Below, one piece after another: positions 1-5,519 of a stretch of DNA of 5,519 nucleotides (position 1 is its first letter; the number at the start of each line of letters is the position of its first letter). The translations under genes were made by a program, and so were the position numbers. Source of the stretch: Candidatus Arcticimaribacter sp. (GTDB lineage Bacteria; Bacteroidota; Bacteroidia; Flavobacteriales; Flavobacteriaceae); NCBI GenBank assembly GCA_011526335.1, contig WTJB01000233.1, positions 1-5,519 of the forward strand, read 5' to 3'. Under the pieces are notes generated by a model that worked only from the letters and a program-made list of their open reading frames with translations, searched no databases and was not told the DNA's origin.

Positions 1-456
1 GGCATTGGAGAGCGAGAGGAGTTCTAAGCTTATCTTCTGAAATTCCTTTTGATAGTTTAGGGTGGTTTTTTCAGAGATCAAATCGCCGTGTTGGATGATT
101 TTTTTAAGGGAAAGCAATACCTGTTTTGGGTTTACCGGTTTGATCAAATAGTCGGCTATTTTAGCCCCAATCGCATCGTCCATAATGTCCTCTTCCTCAT
201 TTTTGGTAATCATTACCACCGGAAGGTTAGGCGCGTATTCTTTGATTAAAGCTAGTGTTTCTAGCCCGTCCAGTCCAGGCATATTTTCATCCAGAAGTAC
301 AACCTCATAATTGTTTTGTTTTATCAACTCTAGGGCTTCTTGACCGCCATTGCAGGGAGTCGTGACAAAACCTTTTGTTTCTAAAAATAAGATGTGGGGT
401 TTCAATAATTCTATTTCATCATCTACCCATAAGATTTGGATTGGCGGCATATTCAT
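1..456 (-). CDS. porX: PorX-type response regulator, N-terminal 152 residues (3' end outside window)
   Basis: Translating the minus strand from ATG 454-456 gives 152 uninterrupted residues reaching the left edge. They form a CheY-like receiver domain: acidic pocket D12-D13 after ILWV, probable phospho-acceptor D56 in VLLDENMPG, T84 in VVMITK, and K106 in YLIKPVNP. The stretch LLDENMPGLDGLETL and the segment beyond the receiver (LNYQKEFQKISLELL) match what I recall of PorX. In Porphyromonas and Flavobacterium PorX continues into a C-terminal PglZ/alkaline-phosphatase-like domain, about 500 residues in total, and acts with the kinase PorY and an ECF sigma factor in control of type IX secretion genes. 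The output domain is not in the window, so PorX identity rests on the receiver alone. A second ATG two codons in (448-450) is an alternative start, moving D56 to D54. The gene is divergent from the HD hydrolase, 22 bases away. Confidence 0.88.
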   Translation of the reverse strand, partial: MNMPPIQILWVDDEIELLKPHILFLETKGFVTTPCNGGQEALELIKQNNYEVVLLDENMPGLDGLETLALIKEYAPNLPVVMITKNEEEDIMDDAIGAKIADYLIKPVNPKQVLLSLKKIIQHGDLISEKTTLNYQKEFQKISLELLSLSNA

Positions 457-464
457 TATATTTG
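435..464 (+). promoter_or_regulatory. Candidate Bacteroidota promoter for the HD hydrolase gene
   Basis: TATATTTG at 457-464 is an exact match to the Bacteroidota primary sigma -7 consensus TAnnTTTG. TTTG at 435-438 lies 18 bases upstream and fits the loose -33 element. Transcription would begin near 468-471, giving a 5' leader of roughly 8-11 bases before the TTG at 479. The -33 element and spacer lie inside the first codons of porX on the opposite strand. The match is seen in the sequence; use as a promoter is inferred. Confidence 0.5.
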
Positions 465-478
465 AAAAAAATTAAGGT

Positions 479-1690
479 TTGACTTCAAAAAATACAACAG
501 TTTTCAATGATCCAATTTACGGATTTATTGACATTGATTCTCCCTTAATTTTTGATTTAATTCAACATCCCTATTTCCAAAGGCTTCGAAGAATATCGCA
601 AATGGGATTGTCTTCTTTGGTCTATCCAGGGGCGAGGCATTCTAGATTTGAGCATGGCTTAGGAGCAATGCATTTGATGGGAAAAGCGGTTGAAAGTCTC
701 AGAAAAAAAGGGGTTCCCATCTCTGTAGAGGAGGGTGAAGCTTTAAAAATTGCCATTTTACTGCACGATATCGGTCATGGTCCTTTTTCTCATGCGATGG
801 AAAAGAGTATTGTTCTGGGGGTAAATCACGAAGACCTTTCGTTGCGTTTTATGGAAGCCTTGAATACCGAATTCAAAGGAAAACTCTCCTTGGCCATTTC
901 TATTTTTAAGAATACTTATTCGCGCAAATTCATGCATCAACTGGTTTCGGGTCAAATTGATGTTGACCGGATGGACTACCTGCGCCGGGATAGTTTTTAT
1001 ACAGGCGCAACAGAAGGCAATATCAATGCTGAGCGGATTTTGTGTATGATTACCGTAATTGATGACGAATTGGTCATCAACGAAAAAGGTTTGCATTCTG
1101 TAGAAAAGTTTTTGATGGCCCGTCGTTTGATGTATTGGCAAGTTTATTTGCATAAAACCAGTTTGGTAGCCGAACTTTTATTGGAAAAGACGTTACAACA
1201 CGCAAGAAATTTATCGGTGGCCGGAGTAGCACTTGAAGGCTCTCCTGTGCTTTTAAAGTTTTTACAAAAAGAAGATTTTGTAGAAAGCGATACGCTTTTA
1301 ACTGACTTCACTCAACTTGACGATATTGATATACTTTCGGCCATAAAATCTTGGCAATACAATGAAGACACTGTGCTGAGCTATTTGTCTAAAGCGCTTT
1401 TGCACCGAAAATTGTTAAAGATTATCATGAGTGCTCATCCAATTGAGAAGGATGTTATAGCCGAAAAAAGAGCCTCATTGCGTGCCAATTTTCCGGAGGA
1501 ATTACATCGATATCTTGTCTTTCAAGGTACGATAACCAATCAGGCCTATGTTCCTGAAAACAAAATCATTCGCATTCAACGAAAACGAGGAGAAATTGTA
1601 AACCTTCAAAACCTCTCTGATCTCTTTGACGGACAATTGTTTTCAAAAGTGGAAACCAAATATTATCTATGCTATCCTAAAATAAATTAG
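479..1690 (+). CDS. HD-domain phosphohydrolase (SAMHD1/dGTPase-like, COG1078 type)
   Basis: This 403-residue protein has the layout of SAMHD1/dGTPase-like HD hydrolases, metal-dependent enzymes several of which remove triphosphate from dNTPs. Visible motifs are SRFEHGLG (H59, first metal ligand), LLHDIGHGPFSH (H96-D97 with H100 and H105) and the distal block DVDRMDYLRRD (residues 161-171, probable last metal ligand D163, with R164 where SAMHD1 has a dNTP-contacting lysine). The N-terminal FNDPIYGFI and PYFQRLRRISQMG are also family hallmarks. The C-terminal 200 residues are helical-looking and show no second domain. No signal peptide or membrane segment is seen, so it should be cytosolic. The start is TTG at 479: an in-frame TAA lies at 473-475 and the next in-frame ATG encodes residue 42, which would remove conserved sequence. 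The true substrate cannot be read from the sequence. It lies 27 bases before lpxD, but the lpxD gap has its own promoter element. Confidence 0.9.
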   Translation: MTSKNTTVFNDPIYGFIDIDSPLIFDLIQHPYFQRLRRISQMGLSSLVYPGARHSRFEHGLGAMHLMGKAVESLRKKGVPISVEEGEALKIAILLHDIGHGPFSHAMEKSIVLGVNHEDLSLRFMEALNTEFKGKLSLAISIFKNTYSRKFMHQLVSGQIDVDRMDYLRRDSFYTGATEGNINAERILCMITVIDDELVINEKGLHSVEKFLMARRLMYWQVYLHKTSLVAELLLEKTLQHARNLSVAGVALEGSPVLLKFLQKEDFVESDTLLTDFTQLDDIDILSAIKSWQYNEDTVLSYLSKALLHRKLLKIIMSAHPIEKDVIAEKRASLRANFPEELHRYLVFQGTITNQAYVPENKIIRIQRKRGEIVNLQNLSDLFDGQLFSKVETKYYLCYPKIN

Positions 1691-1704
1691 TCCTTTAAAT
1701 TTTG

Positions 1705-1712
1705 TACTTTTG
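1705..1712 (+). promoter_or_regulatory. Candidate -7 promoter element for the lpxD-lpxC/fabZ-lpxA-efp operon
   Basis: TACTTTTG exactly matches TAnnTTTG and sits in the 27-base gap, ending only five bases (CCCTA) before the lpxD ATG. A start site at the usual distance would fall at about 1716-1718, so the transcript would be leaderless or nearly so. No convincing -33 TTG is present 17-23 bases upstream (that stretch is AT-rich without TTG), which lowers confidence. A TTTG directly abuts the element at 1701-1704. Read-through from the HD gene may also contribute, since no terminator is visible between them. Confidence 0.5.
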
Positions 1713-1717
1713 CCCTA

Positions 1718-2749
1718 ATGAAATTTTCGGCTCCACAAATTGCTCAACTTTTGGAAGGTACCATAGAAGGGGATTCTTCAGTAGAAGTTAATCGCCTTTC
1801 AAAAATTGAAGAAGGAACTTTAGGCTCGCTAACTTTTCTTGCCAACCCCAAGTACACGCCTTACATCTATACTACCAAAGCCTCTATTGTCATTGTCAAT
1901 AACGACTTTGAACCCAATAATGAGGTTTCGGCTACCCTAATAAAAGTTCCAGATGCTTACCAAGCCTTTACAAAACTCCTCACTTTTTACAACCAGCAAA
2001 AAGGGAAGATTTCGGGTATTTCTAAAACAGCAATTTATCCCGAAAATCAGGAATTTGATGCTACCGTATTCCTAGGAGAATATACCATCATTGGAAACAA
2101 TGTAACCCTTGGTAAAAATGTAAAAATCCATCACCATGTTGTTATAGAAGACAATGTAACCATAGGGGAGGGAAGTGTTATACAGTCCAACTGCGTCATT
2201 CATGCCGATACCAAAATAGGCGCATCCTGCTATATTGATAGCGGTTGCGTTTTAGGGTCAGAAGGTTTTGGTTTTGCGCCCAATAAAAGCGGCAGTTATG
2301 ACAAAATCCCGCAAACCGGGAATTTAGTCATTGAAGATGCCGTAGATATTGGGGCCAACTCTACTTTGGATAGAGCCACTTTGGGTTCAACCATTATTCG
2401 TAAGGGAGTAAAGCTAGACAATCACATTCAAATTGCCCATAATGTAGAAGTAGGAGAGAATACAGTAATTGCAGCTCAGAGTGGGATTGCAGGTTCCTCT
2501 AAAATTGGAAAAAACTGTATCATAGGAGGACAAGTCGGGATCATTGGTCATTTAAAGATCGGCGATAACGTAAGCGTTCAAGGGCAGTCCGGTATCACAA
2601 GCAATATCGATTCAGGAGCCACCATTTACGGGACTCCAGGAATTGATTATAAAAACTATTTAAAATCTTTTATTTATTTCAAGCGTTTCCCCGCTTTGGT
2701 AAAACGTATTGAAGCAATAGAAAAAGAATTCAACAATGTACACTCCTAA
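1718..2749 (+). CDS. lpxD: UDP-3-O-(3-hydroxyacyl)glucosamine N-acyltransferase LpxD
   Basis: LpxD transfers a 3-hydroxyacyl chain from ACP to the 2-amino group of UDP-3-O-acyl-glucosamine, the third step of lipid A synthesis, as a cytosolic trimer. The 343 residues match the family length and order: an N-terminal uridine-binding domain (about 1-100, with LSKIEEGTLGSLTFLANPKY), a left-handed beta-helix of hexapeptide repeats (about 104-308) and a C-terminal helical tail (about 312-343). H241 in IQIAHNVEVG aligns with the catalytic histidine of E. coli LpxD (H239), and H278 in IIGHLKIGD with H276. GSEGFGFAPN (180-189) and DRATLGSTIIRKG (218-230) are also typical. The start is secure because there is no other methionine in the protein. 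Its last 14 bases overlap lpxC/fabZ in another frame, suggesting translational coupling. It heads the lipid A gene cluster. Confidence 0.97.
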   Translation: MKFSAPQIAQLLEGTIEGDSSVEVNRLSKIEEGTLGSLTFLANPKYTPYIYTTKASIVIVNNDFEPNNEVSATLIKVPDAYQAFTKLLTFYNQQKGKISGISKTAIYPENQEFDATVFLGEYTIIGNNVTLGKNVKIHHHVVIEDNVTIGEGSVIQSNCVIHADTKIGASCYIDSGCVLGSEGFGFAPNKSGSYDKIPQTGNLVIEDAVDIGANSTLDRATLGSTIIRKGVKLDNHIQIAHNVEVGENTVIAAQSGIAGSSKIGKNCIIGGQVGIIGHLKIGDNVSVQGQSGITSNIDSGATIYGTPGIDYKNYLKSFIYFKRFPALVKRIEAIEKEFNNVHS

Positions 2750-4139
2750 AAATCAAAACACCATACAAAAAGAAGTTCAACTAACGGGAGTTGGTTTGCA
2801 CACTGGAGCACAAGTTTCGATGACCTTCAAGCCTGCAGAACCCAATACAGGCTTTGTTTTTAAGCGTATAGACTTAGAAGATCAACCGATAATTGAAGCC
2901 GATGTTCAATACGTAACCGATACCCAAAGAGGAACCAATCTGGAGAAAAATGGTGTGAAAATACACACCTGTGAGCATGTGCTTTCTGCTTTGGTGGGCT
3001 ACGAAATTGACAATTGTATTATTGAGATTGATTCTCCTGAACCTCCCATTATGGATGGTTCTTCAAAATTCTTTTTACAAGCTTTAAAGTCTGTAGGAAA
3101 AAAAGAACAGGAAGAAGCCTGCAAAGAATACGTGGTTAAGGAAGTAATTCATTTTAAAGATGAAGAAACGGGGAGTGAAATGACGGTTATTCCTTCGGAT
3201 TCTTATCAGATTACAACCATGGTAGATTTTGGCACCAAAGTACTGGGTACCCAAAATGCTACCCTAGAAAGCCTAGATGAATACGAAAATGAGATTTCTT
3301 CGGCACGTACCTTTAGTTTTCTTCATGAGCTTGAAATGCTTTTAGAACACGGTCTTATCAAAGGAGGCGATCTTAATAACGCCATAGTATATGTAGACAA
3401 ACCCTTGTCTGAGGAGACTATGGATCGATTGAAAAAAGCATTTAATAAAGATGAGATCTCTGTACAACCCAATGGAATTTTAGACAATTTATCACTTCAT
3501 TATCCCAATGAAGCTGCACGTCATAAACTTTTGGATGTCATTGGAGATTTGGCATTGGTCGGAAGAAGAATTCGCGGAAGGGTAATCGCCAATAAGCCAG
3601 GACACAGAATTAATGTGGACTTTGCGAAAAAATTATCCAAAATCATTAAACAAGGTGAGCGTTTAAACGTCCCCGATATTGATTTAAACAGCAAACCCCT
3701 GATGAATGTTAATGACATCATGAACATGCTGCCACATCGTCCACCGTTTTTGTTGGTTGACAAAATATTTGAATTGTCCGACAGTCATGTAATCGGGTTA
3801 AAAAACGTGACCATGAATGAACCTTTTTTCGTGGGTCATTTCCCCGGAGCTCCTGTAATGCCAGGTGTTTTACAAGTTGAAGCCATGGCGCAAGTAGGTG
3901 GGGTGTTGGTGCTCAATACCGTTCCTGACCCAGAGAACTACCTTACCTTATTCATGAAAATCGACAATGTCAAGTTTAAAAATCCAGTACATCCTGGCGA
4001 TACACTTATATTTAAATTAGAGCTCATGACGCCTATTCGTAGAGGCATATGTCATATGAAAGGCTACACTTTTGCCAATGGTAAGATTACCACGGAGGGA
4101 GAGTTAATGGCTCAAATTGTAAGGAAAGAAAAAATATGA
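2736..4139 (+). CDS. lpxC/fabZ: Bifunctional UDP-3-O-acyl-GlcNAc deacetylase / 3-hydroxyacyl-ACP dehydratase (LpxC-FabZ fusion)
   Basis: The 467-residue protein joins two enzymes in one intact frame. Residues 1 to about 306 are LpxC, the zinc deacetylase committing UDP-3-O-acyl-GlcNAc to lipid A: TGVGLHTG (17-24), catalytic E80 and zinc ligand H81 in HTCEHVLSAL, zinc ligands H263 and D267 in ARHKLLDVIGDL, and general-acid candidate H290 in KPGHRIN. A linker of about 15 residues follows. From about 322 to 467 is FabZ, the hot-dog-fold dehydratase of fatty acid elongation: LPHRPPFLLVDKI, then GHFPGAPVMPGV with catalytic H368 and E382 at the canonical 14-residue spacing. All expected active-site residues are present in both halves. 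Such fusions are established in Bacteroidota. The order lpxD-fabZ-lpxA seen in E. coli is kept, with LpxC placed in front of FabZ. The ORF overlaps lpxD by 14 bases and lpxA by 4 (ATGA). The start at 2736 puts TGVGLHTG at the usual distance from the N-terminus. Confidence 0.97.
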   Translation: MYTPKNQNTIQKEVQLTGVGLHTGAQVSMTFKPAEPNTGFVFKRIDLEDQPIIEADVQYVTDTQRGTNLEKNGVKIHTCEHVLSALVGYEIDNCIIEIDSPEPPIMDGSSKFFLQALKSVGKKEQEEACKEYVVKEVIHFKDEETGSEMTVIPSDSYQITTMVDFGTKVLGTQNATLESLDEYENEISSARTFSFLHELEMLLEHGLIKGGDLNNAIVYVDKPLSEETMDRLKKAFNKDEISVQPNGILDNLSLHYPNEAARHKLLDVIGDLALVGRRIRGRVIANKPGHRINVDFAKKLSKIIKQGERLNVPDIDLNSKPLMNVNDIMNMLPHRPPFLLVDKIFELSDSHVIGLKNVTMNEPFFVGHFPGAPVMPGVLQVEAMAQVGGVLVLNTVPDPENYLTLFMKIDNVKFKNPVHPGDTLIFKLELMTPIRRGICHMKGYTFANGKITTEGELMAQIVRKEKI

Positions 4140-4921
4140 ACCAACCACTAGCATACGTACATCCTGGAGCAAAAATCGCCAAGAATGTAGTCATAGAGCC
4201 CTTTACGACCATCAATAACAACGTTATTATAGGCGAAGGGACCTGGATCGGTTCAAATGTAACCATCATGGAAGGTGCTCGAATAGGTAAAAACTGTAAT
4301 ATTTTTCCTGGTGCTGTCATTTCGGCACCCCCACAAGACCTTAAATACGCTGGCGAGGAAACACTCACTGAAATTGGTGACAACACCACCATTCGTGAAT
4401 GTGTGACCATCAATAGAGGAACACTCGATCGTCAAAAAACCTCAGTAGGCAGCAATTGCCTTATCATGGCTTACTCGCATATTGCACACGATTGCCGTGT
4501 TGGGGACCATTGTATCTTTTCTAACAATAGCACTTTAGCAGGACATATTACGGTAGGAAATCATGTGATTTTAGCTGGGATGACTGCCGTACACCAGTTT
4601 TGTACCATTGGTGATCACGCGTTTATTACCGGGGGTTCATTGGTTAGAAAAGATGTACCGCCTTATGTAAAAGCAGCACGTGAGCCTCTTTCTTATGTTG
4701 GAGTCAATTCGGTTGGACTGAGGAGAAGAGGCTTTGAAACCTATAAAATTCGAGAAATACAGGCTATTTATAGAATCCTCTATCAAAAGAATTACAACAA
4801 TTCTCAGGCCGTCGACATCCTCGAAGCGGAAATGGAAGTAAGCCCCGAACGAGACGAAATTATTCAATTCATCAAAAATTCACATCGAGGTATCATGAAA
4901 GGGTACTTTCGTAAAAACTAA
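4136..4921 (+). CDS. lpxA: Acyl-ACP:UDP-N-acetylglucosamine O-acyltransferase LpxA
   Basis: LpxA catalyses the first, reversible step of lipid A synthesis, moving a 3-hydroxyacyl group from ACP to the 3-OH of UDP-GlcNAc; the enzyme is a cytosolic homotrimer. The 261 residues match the family: a left-handed beta-helix of hexapeptide repeats (about 5-185) and a C-terminal helical domain (about 190-261, from GLRRRGF). In YSHIAHDCRVG, H118 corresponds to catalytic H125 of E. coli LpxA; H115, H137 (LAGHI) and H153 (TAVHQF) match H122, H144 and H160. SAPPQDLKY, NRGT and VPPYVKA are also family landmarks. By alignment, the position of the E. coli acyl-chain ruler G173 is G166 here, so the acyl pocket should accept a long chain. 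The ATG overlaps the lpxC/fabZ stop as ATGA, consistent with coupled translation. Confidence 0.97.
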   Translation: MNQPLAYVHPGAKIAKNVVIEPFTTINNNVIIGEGTWIGSNVTIMEGARIGKNCNIFPGAVISAPPQDLKYAGEETLTEIGDNTTIRECVTINRGTLDRQKTSVGSNCLIMAYSHIAHDCRVGDHCIFSNNSTLAGHITVGNHVILAGMTAVHQFCTIGDHAFITGGSLVRKDVPPYVKAAREPLSYVGVNSVGLRRRGFETYKIREIQAIYRILYQKNYNNSQAVDILEAEMEVSPERDEIIQFIKNSHRGIMKGYFRKN

Positions 4922-4928
4922 ATAATTC

Positions 4929-5495
4929 ATGGCATCAACATCAGACATCAAAAAAGGACTCTGTATCAAATACAACAATGATATTTTCAAAATCGTTGAA
5001 TTTCTTCATGTAAAACCGGGGAAAGGACCTGCCTTTGTTCGTACAAAGCTAAAAAGCCTAACAACGGGCAAAGTCATTGACAACACTTTTTCTGCTGGGC
5101 ATAAAATAGAAGATATCCGTGTTGAAACACGTAAATATCAATTCTTGTACAAAGAAGGCGAAAGTTATCATTTTATGAATACGGAGGACTATGAGCAGAT
5201 CAGTCTGGAAGAAAATATACTTGATAACCCCGGCCTGATGAAAGAAGGGGAGATTGTTACCATCTCTATAAATACCGAAGACGGTATGCCCTTATCGGTT
5301 GACATGCCGGCGAGTGTTATTTTAGAAGTTACCCATACAGAGCCTGGAGTAAAAGGGAATACGGCAACCAATGCCACAAAACCCGCTACTGTTGAAACTG
5401 GAGCGCGTATCAACGTTCCGTTATTTATTAATGAAGGGGATAAAATTAAAGTAGACTCGGAAAAAGGAAGTTATTTAGAACGCATTAAAGAATAA
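4929..5495 (+). CDS. efp: Translation elongation factor P
   Basis: EF-P binds between the ribosomal P and E sites and relieves stalling at polyproline and related motifs. The 188 residues equal the normal family length and show an N-terminal KOW-like domain (about 1-63), a central OB fold (about 67-125) and a C-terminal OB fold (about 130-187). The loop VKPGKGPAFVRTK carries K32, equivalent to the lysine (E. coli K34) that receives post-translational modification in many bacteria; whether it is modified here cannot be told. The C-terminal family signature is present as KPATVETGARINVPLFINEG. The gene starts 7 bases after lpxA stops, with no clear promoter in the gap, so it is probably the distal gene of the lipid A operon. 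The complete stop (TAA) lies 24 bases before the window end. Confidence 0.97.
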   Translation: MASTSDIKKGLCIKYNNDIFKIVEFLHVKPGKGPAFVRTKLKSLTTGKVIDNTFSAGHKIEDIRVETRKYQFLYKEGESYHFMNTEDYEQISLEENILDNPGLMKEGEIVTISINTEDGMPLSVDMPASVILEVTHTEPGVKGNTATNATKPATVETGARINVPLFINEGDKIKVDSEKGSYLERIKE

Positions 5496-5519
5496 ATTTA
5501 AAAACAAATAGAATTAAAT

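Noticed and set aside
474..481. AAGG at 474-477 as a Shine-Dalgarno site for the HD gene
   Set aside because: Only one base separates it from the TTG codon, far too close for normal pairing, and Bacteroidota mostly do not rely on Shine-Dalgarno sites.
486..494. TATTTTTTG on the minus strand as a porX -7 element
   Set aside because: The spacer between TA and TTTG is three bases instead of two, and the run of A/T makes a chance near-match likely.
758..1153. 131-codon open frame on the minus strand within the HD gene
   Set aside because: It lies wholly inside a well-supported gene, has no recognisable family, and no promoter was seen; it is an antisense shadow.
1677..1690. Inverted repeat CTAA...TTAG at the end of the HD gene as a terminator
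   Set aside because: The stem is only four AT-rich pairs with no following T-run, too weak for an intrinsic terminator.
3521..3763. 80-codon minus-strand frame over the LpxC-FabZ linker region
   Set aside because: It is antisense to conserved catalytic sequence and shows no independent sign of coding.
4094..4109. GGAGGG followed by ATG at 4107, resembling a strong internal ribosome start
   Set aside because: The ATG is in the lpxC/fabZ frame (codon 458) and would yield only ten residues; the purines simply encode TEGE in a conserved FabZ tail.
4087..4867. Several minus-strand open frames (4087-4413, 4253-4435, 4637-4867) across lpxA
   Set aside because: They are antisense to lpxA hexapeptide-repeat coding sequence, show no protein-family features and overlap one another.
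4904..4911. TACTTTCG near the end of lpxA as a separate efp promoter
   Set aside because: It has one mismatch to TAnnTTTG at a core base and lies within conserved-looking coding sequence (GYFR), so coincidence is more likely.
5189..5413. 74-codon minus-strand frame within efp
   Set aside because: It is antisense to the conserved EF-P OB folds and has no family features.
5496..5519. Terminator or next-gene promoter after efp
   Set aside because: The 24 bases are AT-rich with no stem-loop and no TAnnTTTG; the region is too short to judge.

Overview
The window comes from a member of the Bacteroidota, most likely a flavobacterium or close relative. The signs are a PorX-type response regulator (regulator of the Bacteroidota-specific type IX secretion system), an LpxC-FabZ fusion enzyme typical of that phylum, two short gaps carrying the Bacteroidota promoter element TAnnTTTG, almost no Shine-Dalgarno sequences, and AT-rich coding sequence. 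The genus assignment is inference from recalled protein similarity; no database search was run.

Layout. Positions 1-456 (minus strand) hold the first 152 codons of porX, which runs off the left edge. A 22-base divergent gap (457-478) separates it from a rightward HD-domain phosphohydrolase gene (479-1690, probable TTG start). After a 27-base gap with a clear -7 promoter element come four tightly packed plus-strand genes: lpxD (1718-2749), lpxC/fabZ (2736-4139, overlapping lpxD by 14 bases), lpxA (4136-4921, overlapping by an ATGA) and efp (4929-5495, 7 bases later). The last 24 bases (5496-5519) are AT-rich and show no feature. There is no gene-free stretch over 300 bases, and no RNA gene, mobile element, DNA repeat or CRISPR array was seen.

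How the genes work together. LpxA, LpxC and LpxD are the first three enzymes of lipid A synthesis: LpxA acylates UDP-GlcNAc, LpxC removes the acetyl group, and LpxD adds the second 3-hydroxyacyl chain. FabZ consumes the same 3-hydroxyacyl-ACP pool for fatty acid elongation, so the fusion joins the committed lipid A step to its competitor at a fixed 1:1 ratio. efp, at the distal end, encodes the translation factor that relieves ribosome stalling at proline runs. HD hydrolase and porX are neighbours rather than members of the lipid A pathway as far as the sequence shows.

All genes look intact apart from the edge truncation of porX. I found no convincing undescribed system. The points most worth checking are the promoter architecture (one promoter inside the start of porX, one apparently leaderless at lpxD), the TTG start, and the regulatory consequences of the LpxC-FabZ fusion.
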